Part shown: positions 35,109-45,020 of the stretch, piece by piece
Numbering within the stretch: the stretch's first letter is position 1
Layout of the letters: every line of letters starts with the position of its first letter
Source of the DNA: Chitinophaga sp. YR573
GTDB taxonomy: Bacteria > Bacteroidota > Bacteroidia > Chitinophagales > Chitinophagaceae
Direction of reading: 5' to 3'
NCBI RefSeq assembly: GCF_900110995.1
Contig: NZ_FOJF01000001.1
Location: 3,756,803 to 3,820,802, forward strand
DNA: 64,000 nucleotides
Translations under genes and position numbers: made by a program
The notes under the pieces: model-generated
Told to the model about the DNA's origin: nothing
Seen by the model: the letters and a program-made list of their open reading frames with translations, nothing else
Databases searched by the model: none

Positions 35109-36155
35109 ATGAAACTAAAAATAGCCATCTTATTATTCATCATCGGTATCGCCGCCTGCCGGAAATGGGCGCCGGATGACCTGGACTTCCTGAGTAAACG
35201 TGCTGTGTTTAATCAGAAAATATTTGCACCTACGCTGGGCAGGACTACCCTCTTTTCCCAGGTCTTTAATACCGATAACTCCAGCACTCCTATTAAATTC
35301 CGGATGTTTAATGTGCGGTATAAAAGTAATGGACAGCCTTCTACAGACCTGGATAAACCATTGCAGGTACTGGTATGGAAAACCACTTATACCGGTCTGG
35401 AAAAGTCTTTGGAAGAGATAGCAGCCAAACGGGTAATTGAAACACATCCTGCCTGGGAAATAAGGCCGGAATCCGGGGACTTTGTCCTGTGGGCTGAAGC
35501 AGATAGTTCTTTCTTCCGCCAACAGCCGGATTCGGGTTATTTATTTGATGTGGAAGCGACTAACTCCGGTGGTACGAATGTCTACAAAGACATGTCTTTA
35601 ATGCCGCTGCGGGAACTGCCTTATATTCCTTCTGAATATGATCCGATAACAGGTAAACAAAAGGCTCAATATCCTAATCCCGCAGACTCTTCTTCTTTCA
35701 TCTTACAATACAATCATCCCGGTATTAATAATATCACCAATGATGATAATAACCTGGATCTTAAATCGGATAGTGTAAGAGTATTGTTCCATAAGAAAGG
35801 AGATGGCAGTTCGCTTACATTCAAATTTATGGATAAAGATTCCCTGCCTATAGATCCTGCAAAGTTCAACCTCACCCCCTGGGATTCTTTACTGCATGGG
35901 TTTAATAAAGTCATGACCAGTACAGAAGTATCCTATCAGGTGGCTTATCCTATTCCTCTGATGAAATACAGAACAAGGTATACCAGCCCAAACGGAGATG
36001 GTTCCCAGGCATATGTGAAATTCTCTTTCACCCGCATAGGCTATGGTAATTTCCGCGAGACGGGTACGATGGATCTCACCTTTAGTATTTATAAGAAAGG
36101 AGACTGGGAGATCATCTTTTATTTCAGGAATAACCCCCGGTTCAGGGATGAGTAA
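35109..36155 (+). CDS. DUF5007-type surface lipoprotein
   Basis: 348 residues with lipoprotein signal ending IGIAACRKW. The sequence FLSKRAVFNQKIFAPTLGRTTLFSQVFNTDNSSTPIKFRMFNVRY and VLVWKTTYTGLEKSLEEIAAKRVIETHPAWEIRPESGDFVLWAEAD fits the DUF5007 family as I remember it; family naming is from memory. Function unknown, but the family is found only beside SusC/D and fasciclin lipoproteins, which points to ligand binding at the cell surface. Ten bases after the fasciclin/CBM6 gene and last in operon 1. No catalytic motif seen. Confidence 0.72.
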   Translation: MKLKIAILLFIIGIAACRKWAPDDLDFLSKRAVFNQKIFAPTLGRTTLFSQVFNTDNSSTPIKFRMFNVRYKSNGQPSTDLDKPLQVLVWKTTYTGLEKSLEEIAAKRVIETHPAWEIRPESGDFVLWAEADSSFFRQQPDSGYLFDVEATNSGGTNVYKDMSLMPLRELPYIPSEYDPITGKQKAQYPNPADSSSFILQYNHPGINNITNDDNNLDLKSDSVRVLFHKKGDGSSLTFKFMDKDSLPIDPAKFNLTPWDSLLHGFNKVMTSTEVSYQVAYPIPLMKYRTRYTSPNGDGSQAYVKFSFTRIGYGNFRETGTMDLTFSIYKKGDWEIIFYFRNNPRFRDE

Positions 36156-36164
36156 TGAACCAGT

Positions 36165-36278
36165 GAGGCTCCGTTAGATTCTGTGTTCATAACAAACATA
36201 ATAGGCTCCGTTAGGAGTCCCGTGTTTGTAGCAAAACATGATCTACTATACAATAGACTTCGTTAGGAGTCCCCTGTT
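36165..36278. repeat. Three REP-like hairpin repeats between the Sus operons
   Basis: Three related units start at 36165, 36201 and 36253: each has a CTCCGTTAGGAG- or CTTCGTTAGGAG-like short hairpin followed by a TGTTnATA-type segment with a small AACA match. Copy 1 is degenerate. They resemble the REP-type intergenic repeats linked to RAYT transposases in Bacteroidota. They lie in the 150-bp gap between operons 1 and 2. Confidence 0.6.
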
Positions 36279-36305
36279 AAATTAAAATATTTAATACTTG
36301 CTTAT

Positions 36306-39300
36306 ATGCAATTCGATAAAAAATTAATCTGCTTACTTTTCTTTTTGCTTTATGCTTTTGGTGCTGTCGCACAGGATAAGGTACTGGTAAAGGGGACCGT
36401 AAGAGATGCCCAGACTAATGAACCGCTGGTTGGTGTGAGCATTATGGCTGGTAGTCCGCCAAGAGCGGTAGGCGTTACCAATGCCAGTGGTATGTTCTCT
36501 GTATCTGTATTACCTGATGCTCCTTTATTGTTCCGTTATATCGGCTTCTCAGACTATAGAATGAGACTGAAAGATAAACGTGATCTGGTTATTCGCCTGG
36601 TAGTAACAGAGAATAAACTGAATGAAACAGTAGTCATCGGTTATCAGAAGAAAACAAGAGAAATAACGACCGGCTCTGCTGTAATCATCAGCGGTAAAGA
36701 GTTACAGGATATTCCTGTGTCTAATGTGGAGCAATTGTTACAGGGACGTGTAGCAGGTCTCAATATTCAGAATAATACCGGTGCGCCGGGAGCAAGAGGT
36801 AGCGTGCAGATCCGCGGACTATCAAACGTAAGTGTATCCGGTAACGGGAACAATGCTTTCCTGTCACCTACTTCTCCTTTGTATGTAATCGATGGTGTAC
36901 CTATAGAAGCAGATGCGAACTTTGAATATGGGTATCAGTCGGCCGGGCCGGGTGTTAGTCCGCTGTCGCTGATTCCACCTGAAGATATAGAAAGCATTGA
37001 AGCTCTGAAAGATTCCCAGGCTACGGCCTTATATGGTTCCCGTGGCGCTTATGGTGTGATGCTGATCACTACCCGCAGGGGTAGTTCTCCAATCCCCCTG
37101 GTGCGTTATACAGGTAACTTCTTTGTGAATACACCGCCTAAGCTGCGTAACACCATTGGTGGTGTGGCAGAAAGGAGATTACGTATTGCCCAGATTTACA
37201 GTAGTGGGAACATGGATGATATCAACAAGATCTCTACCACACCTTTCCTGGCAGATAGTCTGAATCCTTATTATAATAATTCTACGAACTGGCAGGGTGT
37301 ATTCTATCGCGCTACTTTTAACCAGTCGCACAATGTTAATATCAGTGGCGGTGATCCTAAGTTCAACTACAAAGTAGATCTTGGTTACTACAAAGAGAAT
37401 GGAGTAATCCGTAATACAGGCTTCGACCGTTATTCCATCAACACCAATATGCAATATCAACCCAATCCTAAACTGAGGGTGATGACGACTTTATCTACGC
37501 AGGTAGGTAAAAGGAATAAGGGGGATGGAAACGGGCTGATACAAAGTGGCGTATCTACCAATTCATCAGCATCTTCTTTATTACCGGGTCCTTCTTTTTA
37601 TCAGAGTACTGCCGGTGTATTATCTTCTCTGGAAACAAAGAATGATAACAAAACGGCTAATCTGCGTACAAGCCTCGACGTGAGTTATCAGCTGTTCAAA
37701 GGTTTTAACATGGGTTCCAGTGTCAGTTATGAATATGCTTCTAATACAGAGGACAGGTTTACTCCGGCGGAAGCCCATAACGACTTCTCACAGGTATATG
37801 CCTATAACGATCGTAAGTACACGTTATATAACCGTAACACGTTATCCTATTTCTATTCCATCAATAATAAACATAACTTCTTTATCTCTGCTTTCAACGA
37901 GTTCTATAACCAGGGATTCCAGGCGCAGGTGATTCAACAGGAGAAGACACCTAATAACCAGTACCAGGGACCTCTGGGATATGACGGATATGCTTCTCTG
38001 GGTGGTGGATTATTAGATAATTATACCCGTCAGCATATTGCCTCTTTCGCCGGTACTTTCTCCTACAATTACAAACAGAAATACGTACTGGACGCGAGTT
38101 ATCGTATGGATGGTACTTCCAGCAGCGGCTTTGAAGATCCCTATTCGAAGAACCCTGCTTTTGGTGTCCGCTGGAACTTTAATAAAGAGAATTTCTTTAG
38201 CGAGAGTAAGTGGTTATCCTATGGATCGTTACGTGGTAGCTGGGGGCAGAATATTGTACCTACAGGTGATATCTTCTCTATCTATGGTACTTATGATCCC
38301 CGTGGTACGTATAATGCTAACCCCAGACTGGGCATCAATTTCAATCAGCTTCCCAATACTTACCTGAAGCCTACTACCACTACACAATATGACGTTGGCT
38401 TTGAAGCAGGATTGTTCGACAGCAGAGTGGAAGTGATCTTCGATGCTTACTATAAAACAGTGAAGAACCTGTTGCGTACCAAGAACGTATCCAACATGAC
38501 AGGCTTCAATAACATCACTACAAACGAAACCTCTCTTATCAACTATGGATATGAGCTGACGCTTACCTTCCGTCCGTTGCCAAAGACCAGCGCTGTACAA
38601 TGGACGCTTTCCCTGAATGCGGCTATCAACAAAGATGTATTAACCAGTTTACCCAATGGTGCGAGGCAGCTGGTGCAATACGATTCGCAGACCTCTCAGA
38701 ATATTCTGTACAGGGTAGGGCGTAACAGTCTTACCAACTATCTGTTAAAAACAGAAGGGGTCTATGCCACTGATGCAGATGTTCCTGTGGATCCTGCTAC
38801 CGGTCAGCGTTTCCGTACCAGTAATGGTGTATACTTCAAAGCCGGTGATCCCATCTTTAAGGATGTAGATCATAATTATATCCTGGATGGGAATGATTAC
38901 ATAGCAGCAGGGAATTCACAGCCATTGATTACAGGAGGGTTACAGTCTTATGTAAACTGGAAGAATTTCTCTGTGAACTTCAGCGCTTCTTTTACACTGA
39001 TCAGGGATATCCTGAATAATGCATTTGCCGAACGTATGCAGTACTTGGGTGATCCTTACAGTACAAAAGCAGTAGTAGATTTCAGTGATGTGGATTACTG
39101 GAAAGGTCCGGGCAGTGTAGCTAAATATCCCAATCCTTTTGATTACACCAGGTATAACGATATCAGGCCATACCGCTATGACCAGACGCTGATACAGGAA
39201 GATGGTTCTTATTTCAAGATTAATACAGTGACGCTGGCTTATCTGCTCAACAGGAAAATGACGAACAGGTATGGAGTGAATTCTGTGCGATTGTATATGT

Positions 39301-39434
39301 CCTGTAATAACCTGATTACGTTCTCCCCTTACAGTGGTCCTAACCCGGAGAATGTATCAGCATTGGGACGTGATCAATCGAGTGGTTACCCGATTCCACG
39401 CACGTATAATTTTGGAGTGAACATCGAATTTTAA
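36306..39434 (+). CDS. SusC-type TonB-dependent outer-membrane transporter, full form
   Basis: 1042 residues. Signal peptide is followed by the regulatory-like domain VKGTVRDAQTNEPLVGVSIMAGSPPRAVGVTNASGMFSVSV (about 28-70), a TonB-box-type ETVVIGYQKKTRE segment, the plug (IPVSNVEQLLQGRVAGLNIQNNTGAPGARGSVQIRGLSN and ALKDSQATALYGSRGAYGVMLITT) and a barrel ending NFGVNIEF with a terminal Phe. It is the transporter of operon 2, with SusD 21 bp downstream. Full-length, unlike the SusC at 29149. Confidence 0.94.
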   Translation: MQFDKKLICLLFFLLYAFGAVAQDKVLVKGTVRDAQTNEPLVGVSIMAGSPPRAVGVTNASGMFSVSVLPDAPLLFRYIGFSDYRMRLKDKRDLVIRLVVTENKLNETVVIGYQKKTREITTGSAVIISGKELQDIPVSNVEQLLQGRVAGLNIQNNTGAPGARGSVQIRGLSNVSVSGNGNNAFLSPTSPLYVIDGVPIEADANFEYGYQSAGPGVSPLSLIPPEDIESIEALKDSQATALYGSRGAYGVMLITTRRGSSPIPLVRYTGNFFVNTPPKLRNTIGGVAERRLRIAQIYSSGNMDDINKISTTPFLADSLNPYYNNSTNWQGVFYRATFNQSHNVNISGGDPKFNYKVDLGYYKENGVIRNTGFDRYSINTNMQYQPNPKLRVMTTLSTQVGKRNKGDGNGLIQSGVSTNSSASSLLPGPSFYQSTAGVLSSLETKNDNKTANLRTSLDVSYQLFKGFNMGSSVSYEYASNTEDRFTPAEAHNDFSQVYAYNDRKYTLYNRNTLSYFYSINNKHNFFISAFNEFYNQGFQAQVIQQEKTPNNQYQGPLGYDGYASLGGGLLDNYTRQHIASFAGTFSYNYKQKYVLDASYRMDGTSSSGFEDPYSKNPAFGVRWNFNKENFFSESKWLSYGSLRGSWGQNIVPTGDIFSIYGTYDPRGTYNANPRLGINFNQLPNTYLKPTTTTQYDVGFEAGLFDSRVEVIFDAYYKTVKNLLRTKNVSNMTGFNNITTNETSLINYGYELTLTFRPLPKTSAVQWTLSLNAAINKDVLTSLPNGARQLVQYDSQTSQNILYRVGRNSLTNYLLKTEGVYATDADVPVDPATGQRFRTSNGVYFKAGDPIFKDVDHNYILDGNDYIAAGNSQPLITGGLQSYVNWKNFSVNFSASFTLIRDILNNAFAERMQYLGDPYSTKAVVDFSDVDYWKGPGSVAKYPNPFDYTRYNDIRPYRYDQTLIQEDGSYFKINTVTLAYLLNRKMTNRYGVNSVRLYMSCNNLITFSPYSGPNPENVSALGRDQSSGYPIPRTYNFGVNIEF

Positions 39435-39454
39435 TTCATTAAAAGTATCCGATT

Positions 39455-40984
39455 ATGTTTCGCAGGATCATTTATATCACCGCACTCTTAGCACTGATCA
39501 GCCAATCAGGGTGCAGGAAATTCCTGAACGTACAACCCCTGGATAAACTCTCCGGTAACGCTTTTTTCAAAAGCGCGAAAGATGTGGAAGACAACATGTG
39601 GGATATATACGGACTATTCAGGGATGTTGTCGGCTCCTGTCCGATGTTCGCTGTGGCAGGAGAGGTAAGGGCCGGTATGCTGCCTTCTTCCCCGCAAAAG
39701 AACGACGGTAACGACCGCTCCTTTGTAGACTATGCAGCAAAGAACGATTTACTCCCTCTTATATACACCCCTGCGGGGAAAGATTTCTGGAACATCTTTG
39801 CTTTGGCCAACCTGGCAGACTGGAAACCATTCTACCGTGTTATCCAGGCCTGTAATATCCTGCAATATGAGATTGGCCGCCGCAGTATTCCGGATCTCTC
39901 CGCAGATGCAATGAAAAAATACCAGGCAGAAGCATCATTCATGAGAGCCATGTCTTATTTCATGATGGTACGCTTATGGGGAGATGTTCCTTATTACACC
40001 GATGCATATCACGAATCTCCCTTACCAAGAGAAAAGATGGTAACCGTGATAAACAATTGCATAGCAGATCTGTCGGCAGCATTAGACGCACTACCCTGGA
40101 CATTCACTGATCCTGCCTTTAGGGGTGCCCGTGCCAGCAAAGGAGCAGCTATCGCCCTGCTCATGGAAATGAACATGTGGAATGCGGGTTTTGATAAAGG
40201 CAATGCACAGCATCTCTACGAATCAACAGCCAAATTAGGAGATGACCTGATTAAAAGCGGGGCATATCAATTACTGCCTATAGATCAGTCGTTCACCATT
40301 TTCAAAGGCCGCTCTATGGAAAGTCTGTTCGATATTGTTATCAGTTCTAACTATAATGAAACATTGTCGCAGAAGTGGAACGACTTGTCCGAACTGGTAG
40401 TGCATTATCCTTATAAGCGTCCTGCCAACGGCCATCAGTACAGCTTTACTTATTTCAGAGCAGAATACCTGCGCAGGTTATATCCTTCCGGAGTACCCGA
40501 CGCCCGTACAGAAATGTGGTTCGATTCACAGATGTTCGCCAACGACGGCACTTTCCTCTTTCTGAAATATAACAGCTTATACGAACAGGGGAATGCTGAT
40601 GTGAACGTAGATAATAACCTCATCGTCCTCAGATATGCAGGAGCTATCTTATTACGTGCAGAAGCGTTGGCAGAAATAGGGCAGGATGATGAAGCCATAA
40701 GGATGATGAACATTATCCGCGATCGTGCTAAAACCACCCTTTACCAGGGCCCTGGAGGTACAGCCCTGAAAGAAGCCATTTTCACAGAACGTGCTAAAGA
40801 GCTGATGATGGAAGGACATTATTACTTCGATCTCATACGTACCGGCAGGGTAATGAACCAGCAATGGTGTTACTACCCGCTTACACAGGCGCAGTTTGAC
40901 AATGGCGGCTGGACATGGCCCATCAACCCTGCTGCTTTGGATAACAACCCTTACATGCAGCTGAACAATTATTGGTTAAGATAA
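39455..40984 (+). CDS. SusD/RagB-family surface lipoprotein
   Basis: 509 residues. Lipoprotein start ends LISQSGCRKF. SusD hallmarks: LNVQPLDKLSGNAFF, YQAEASFMRAMSYFMMVRLWGDVPYYTDAY, and the C-terminal MNIIRDRAKTTLYQGPGGTALKEAIFTERAKELMMEGHYYFDLIRTG. It is the ligand-binding partner of the SusC encoded immediately upstream. Sequence differs enough from the SusD at 32025 to suggest a different ligand rather than a recent duplicate. The next gene starts 10 bp after its stop. Confidence 0.94.
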   Translation: MFRRIIYITALLALISQSGCRKFLNVQPLDKLSGNAFFKSAKDVEDNMWDIYGLFRDVVGSCPMFAVAGEVRAGMLPSSPQKNDGNDRSFVDYAAKNDLLPLIYTPAGKDFWNIFALANLADWKPFYRVIQACNILQYEIGRRSIPDLSADAMKKYQAEASFMRAMSYFMMVRLWGDVPYYTDAYHESPLPREKMVTVINNCIADLSAALDALPWTFTDPAFRGARASKGAAIALLMEMNMWNAGFDKGNAQHLYESTAKLGDDLIKSGAYQLLPIDQSFTIFKGRSMESLFDIVISSNYNETLSQKWNDLSELVVHYPYKRPANGHQYSFTYFRAEYLRRLYPSGVPDARTEMWFDSQMFANDGTFLFLKYNSLYEQGNADVNVDNNLIVLRYAGAILLRAEALAEIGQDDEAIRMMNIIRDRAKTTLYQGPGGTALKEAIFTERAKELMMEGHYYFDLIRTGRVMNQQWCYYPLTQAQFDNGGWTWPINPAALDNNPYMQLNNYWLR

Positions 40985-40994
40985 AATATTTTTT

Positions 40995-41696
40995 ATGCAG
41001 CAGATTAGATGTGTACTGATAGGTATACTGCTCCTGGTAGCATCCTGTAAAAAGGATAATTACTACAAAGATTCCGGCGCTCATGATCCGCATTTCAAAG
41101 GCAGTACTCTGGATTATCTTGATGCTACGCCTTTTTATTTCGATAGCGTAGCAGCCGTAGTTCGCCTGGCAGGAATGGAAGAAGTATTTAAGAGTGATAC
41201 ACTTACTTTTTTCGCACCTACGGATATAAGTATTCTGAGGTTGATAAAAGACCTGAATTATAACCTGTATTCTCAGGGATATGATACCGTGAAAGTTTTG
41301 TCTGATGTACCTTCTGCCATATGGCAGAATTACCTGGAGATGTACATGTTCCATGGTGCTAATCAACTGAAGGATTATCCGCAGATAGATTATGGTCTGA
41401 TAGCTATTTATCCGGGACAGGGCTATCTGTCGTGGAATGGCACACCTATGAATATAGGGGTTATCTACAATGATGATAATGGGGTGAAGTATGTGGGCTA
41501 TCGTCAGTTAACACTTGCCTATATTCCTGATCCTGCTCGTCCACGTGATAACTGGTACATGGTACATGTGGCATCCAGTAATATCCTTACGGATAACGGC
41601 GTAGTACATACGCTGGATGTTAATCACCTGTTCTTCGGGTTTGATCAGAACAGGTTTGCTGCAGATATGAAAGCCGTGATGCAAAGCGGTGGTTGA
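40995..41696 (+). CDS. Fasciclin-domain surface lipoprotein
   Basis: 233 residues; lipobox near LLLVASCKKD. A single FAS1-like domain: STLDYLDATPFYFDSVAAVVRLAGMEEVFKSDTLTFFAPTDISILRLIK at the start and VASSNILTDNGVVHTLDVNHLFFGFDQNRF at the end, matching the FAS1 H1 and H2 boxes. It has no CBM modules, in contrast to the fasciclin protein in operon 1. Probably a surface accessory of the SusC/D pair, binding glycan or protein. Seventeen bases separate it from the next gene. Confidence 0.8.
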   Translation: MQQIRCVLIGILLLVASCKKDNYYKDSGAHDPHFKGSTLDYLDATPFYFDSVAAVVRLAGMEEVFKSDTLTFFAPTDISILRLIKDLNYNLYSQGYDTVKVLSDVPSAIWQNYLEMYMFHGANQLKDYPQIDYGLIAIYPGQGYLSWNGTPMNIGVIYNDDNGVKYVGYRQLTLAYIPDPARPRDNWYMVHVASSNILTDNGVVHTLDVNHLFFGFDQNRFAADMKAVMQSGG

Positions 41697-41713
41697 AATT
41701 TTAAACTAATCAG

Positions 41714-43279
41714 ATGAAAAAATTACTTTTCCTTTTACTTGTATTCACTGCCTGTAAAAAAGACAATAAAGTATATGATGATCCTTATGCAGGAGGTAAG
41801 AAACCTTTGGGAGTGATCATGAGTACAGACTTACCCTCGCCTTCAGAAGCTGCACCGGGAACAACTATTCTGTTTAAAGGGACTGGTCTGTTACAGCATA
41901 AGGACTCTATTCATTTTAACTTCAACGGTCAGCCGGGAGAGATCCTGTCTGTAGACAGTAATGGCATACAGGTGAAAGTACCGGATGCTGCCAGCACAGG
42001 TGTAACCTCTGTTACCATTGGTGACCAGATCTTCTTCGGCCCTGTATTCAAAGTAAAAGGTAACCTGGAAATCGATAATAACTTTAAAGTAGTGATAGGT
42101 ACCAACAACGCGATATATGATATACATCGCTTTTCAGATGGTCGCCTGTTGATGATAGGACAGTTTTCCGATTATGAGCACAAAGGAGTAGTGAAACCTA
42201 TCAATCGTATTGTAATGACTTCCAAAGACGGAGAGATAGACCGTACCCTGCTTTCCGGCAAAGGCGCGGATGGCTCTCTGCTGGCTATGGATGCTTTACC
42301 CAGTGGTAAGCTGGTGGTAGCCGGGGCTTTTGGTTCTTATGATATCCACCTCGCAGAAATCCACAACATCACAGTGTTGAACAGTAATGGTTCTATAGAT
42401 TCTATGACGGTCAACACCTTCCTGAAAAAGGATACGGTGCCTGCCTTTAATGGTGGTACCGATGGAGCCATTTATAAAGTATTCGTGCATGAAAACAAGG
42501 TTACAGCTATTGGCAACTTCAACTATTACCTGCAATATGTATATGGGCAATCAGATTTCCTGCATGAACGTGATTCGCTGATTACAGACAGTACTGTGGT
42601 CCGTCAGCTGGCACGTTTCAACCCCGATGGTTCGCTGGACTCTTCCTTCCATTATAACCTGTCGCTGCACAAAAGCTATGATGGCGCTAACGGCCCTATT
42701 TACGACGCTTATATGCAGACTGATGGGAAGTTGATCATTGTAGGGCGTTTTACCCGTTATGATGGCCTTCCTGCCCCTTATATCGCACGCATCAATACAG
42801 ATGGTACCCTGGACCCCGGTTTCGGTGGGGCAGGAGCAGATAATAGTATCAGTAGTATCCGCTTCAACGAAACTACACAAAAGTTTATGCTGGCAGGCAA
42901 CTTCACTCAGTTTGATGGTGCTTCACGCTACGGGCTGGCGATGATAAAAGCAGATGGAACGCCTGATGAACACTTTGCCTCTTTGAAAATGGGTACGAAT
43001 GAAAGTTTCAACTGCGCGCAGCAACTCAGTAACGGGTTGATAGTAGTCACGGGTAATTTTAAAAGCTACGGAGAGGTACATCGTAGTGGCCTGATGGTAC
43101 TTGACAGCAAAGGGGCACTTGCCGCAGGATATAATAATACCGGCGACTTATCCGGCAATGTGCTGAAGATCTTTGAAACGATTAACAGTTCCGGGCAAAC
43201 GCAGGCATTATTACTGGGAGGATTTTACCGCTTCAACCAGATTGATATGGGCAACATTACCCGCTTGTTATTTAAATAA
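41714..43279 (+). CDS. DUF5008-type lipoprotein: IPT/TIG-like plus delta-60 repeats
   Basis: 521 residues; lipobox at FTACKKD. Residues ~32-118 look like an IPT/TIG immunoglobulin-like domain (PSPSEAAPGTTILFKGTGLLQ, VKVPDAASTGVTSVTIGD). The rest is a run of ~50-60-residue repeats with GRLLMIGQF, KLIIVGRFTRYDG, FMLAGNFTQFDG and ARINTDGTLDPGFGG, the delta-60 repeat pattern, forming a propeller-like surface. No catalytic motif. Family name DUF5008 is from memory. In operon 2 between the fasciclin and DUF4983 genes; probably a surface ligand-binding lipoprotein. Confidence 0.75.
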   Translation: MKKLLFLLLVFTACKKDNKVYDDPYAGGKKPLGVIMSTDLPSPSEAAPGTTILFKGTGLLQHKDSIHFNFNGQPGEILSVDSNGIQVKVPDAASTGVTSVTIGDQIFFGPVFKVKGNLEIDNNFKVVIGTNNAIYDIHRFSDGRLLMIGQFSDYEHKGVVKPINRIVMTSKDGEIDRTLLSGKGADGSLLAMDALPSGKLVVAGAFGSYDIHLAEIHNITVLNSNGSIDSMTVNTFLKKDTVPAFNGGTDGAIYKVFVHENKVTAIGNFNYYLQYVYGQSDFLHERDSLITDSTVVRQLARFNPDGSLDSSFHYNLSLHKSYDGANGPIYDAYMQTDGKLIIVGRFTRYDGLPAPYIARINTDGTLDPGFGGAGADNSISSIRFNETTQKFMLAGNFTQFDGASRYGLAMIKADGTPDEHFASLKMGTNESFNCAQQLSNGLIVVTGNFKSYGEVHRSGLMVLDSKGALAAGYNNTGDLSGNVLKIFETINSSGQTQALLLGGFYRFNQIDMGNITRLLFK

Positions 43280-43287
43280 AACGAATA

Positions 43288-45015
43288 ATGAACAAGAGCA
43301 TATTTATAATAACAGCCGCCATTATTTTTCTTTCCTGCAATAAAGGCTTCGACCGCCTGCTGGATAAAAATAATTATGAGGATACAACAGGAGTAGTCGC
43401 TAAAACACCGAAGGTGTTATTCCTGGTGATAGATGGTGCCCGTGGAGAAGCTGTGCGTAAGGCACAGGCGCCTAATTTACAGATGATGTCTGATCATGCC
43501 ATCTATTCCTGGAACAGCATCAGTGATACATTGTATCAGAATGCTACTGCCTGGGCAGACCTGCTCACAGGTGTACACAAGGAAAAACATGGGGTCATCT
43601 CAGGAGATTTCAGTAACAATCATCTCTCTGCTTATCCTGTATTCTTTAAACATATCAAAACAAGAATGCCTTCTTTCAGAATAGCTGCTTATAGTGCTGC
43701 AGATTCTTTAGGTAATACGCTGATCACTGATGCCGATGTGAACCAGACTTTTGCTAACAACGATGCGGCTGTTGCAGATGCTGTAGTAAAGGAACTGAAA
43801 GTAGATTCTGTCGGATTGATCTTTGCACAGTTTGGGGACGTAGGAGCTGCCGGGAAAGCATATGGTTATGATGCCGGTATACCCGAATACCGGGCTGCTA
43901 TCTTACAGGCAGATACTTATATCGGTAATGTACTGACAGCCTTAAAACAACGTAGTAATTATGCTAAGGAAGACTGGCTGGTAGTAGTTACATCCGGTAA
44001 TGGTGGCCCTTTTGTACTGGACCCCGGAGATGATGACGGCACTATCCTCAGTAATACGAAGGTAAATACCTTTACGTTCTTTTATTCTCCGCGTTATGCA
44101 CCTGCTTTTATAGACCGTCCTTATACGGGTAACCGTTATTCCGGAAAATCTGTAAGATTGTATGGCAATAATGCTGCTACAGCGGTATATGCGACCATAG
44201 ACAGTGGTAAGACAGATTACAATCTGGGGAACAATAGTGAAGCAACGATAGAACTAAAGATTAAAAAGAACAAAACGTCTTATGGCGATTACTCTTACAC
44301 TTATCCTTCAGTGATAGGTAATAATATGTCGCTCGACTGGTGGAATAATACCGGCTGGGCTATCTCCCTGGAAACAAATGGCTGGGGATTACACTTCGGA
44401 CAAACGGGGGCGGGTTTTAACATGGCTACTGCCGGAAGTATCAGTGATGGCAAATGGCATGATATCGCCGCTGTGTTTGTGAACAGGAACAACAGACGTT
44501 ACCTGCGGTTATTCACAGACGGTCTTTTTAACACAGAAGCTGATGTCACCACTTATGGAAGCTTTGATACCGATGCACCGTTAACGTTAGGCTTTATGCC
44601 TGGTAACGTAACTGATAACAATCGCTGGCTGAATGCCTATATCACAGAAGTAAAGTTCTGGAAGGCTGCCTTACCGGATACTGTTATCAGCCGTTATGTA
44701 TGTGTACCTGACCTGCCATCCTCTCATCCTTATAAAGATTACCTGGTAGGCTACTGGCCTTGTAAAGACGGCTTTGGCGGCTTGTTCAATGACCAGAGTG
44801 AGTGGGACCATGATTTCCAGATTCATGGTGCTTATCAATGGGATGATTTCAGTGACCTGATGTGTCCCACTTCTGCGGGGAACCTATCGCAGCTGGTCCC
44901 TCAGCCTGTAGATGTCGCCCGTCAGATTCTGAACTGGCTGCAGATCTCTGCTGATACTAAGTGGGATCTTGATGGCAGGGTATGGGTTACTTCTTATGTT
45001 ACTATCACAAAATAA
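43288..45015 (+). CDS. DUF4983 protein: degenerate alkaline-phosphatase-fold plus LamG-like domain
   Basis: 575 residues, signal ending FLSCNKG. The N-terminal ~270 residues follow the alkaline phosphatase/sulfatase fold: VLFLVIDGARGEAVRKAQAPNLQMM and NATAWADLLTGVHKEKHGV (metal Asp and Thr nucleophile sites), but the closing SDHG metal motif is VVTSGNGGPF, losing the Asp and His. Residues ~310-500 are a LamG/concanavalin-like domain (AISLETNGWGLHFG, DGKWHDIAAVFVNRNNRRYLRLFTDG). Activity is doubtful; it may be a binding protein. In operon 2, 8 bp after the DUF5008 gene and 5 bp before the next start. Confidence 0.78.
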   Translation: MNKSIFIITAAIIFLSCNKGFDRLLDKNNYEDTTGVVAKTPKVLFLVIDGARGEAVRKAQAPNLQMMSDHAIYSWNSISDTLYQNATAWADLLTGVHKEKHGVISGDFSNNHLSAYPVFFKHIKTRMPSFRIAAYSAADSLGNTLITDADVNQTFANNDAAVADAVVKELKVDSVGLIFAQFGDVGAAGKAYGYDAGIPEYRAAILQADTYIGNVLTALKQRSNYAKEDWLVVVTSGNGGPFVLDPGDDDGTILSNTKVNTFTFFYSPRYAPAFIDRPYTGNRYSGKSVRLYGNNAATAVYATIDSGKTDYNLGNNSEATIELKIKKNKTSYGDYSYTYPSVIGNNMSLDWWNNTGWAISLETNGWGLHFGQTGAGFNMATAGSISDGKWHDIAAVFVNRNNRRYLRLFTDGLFNTEADVTTYGSFDTDAPLTLGFMPGNVTDNNRWLNAYITEVKFWKAALPDTVISRYVCVPDLPSSHPYKDYLVGYWPCKDGFGGLFNDQSEWDHDFQIHGAYQWDDFSDLMCPTSAGNLSQLVPQPVDVARQILNWLQISADTKWDLDGRVWVTSYVTITK

Positions 45016-45020
45016 TTCAT

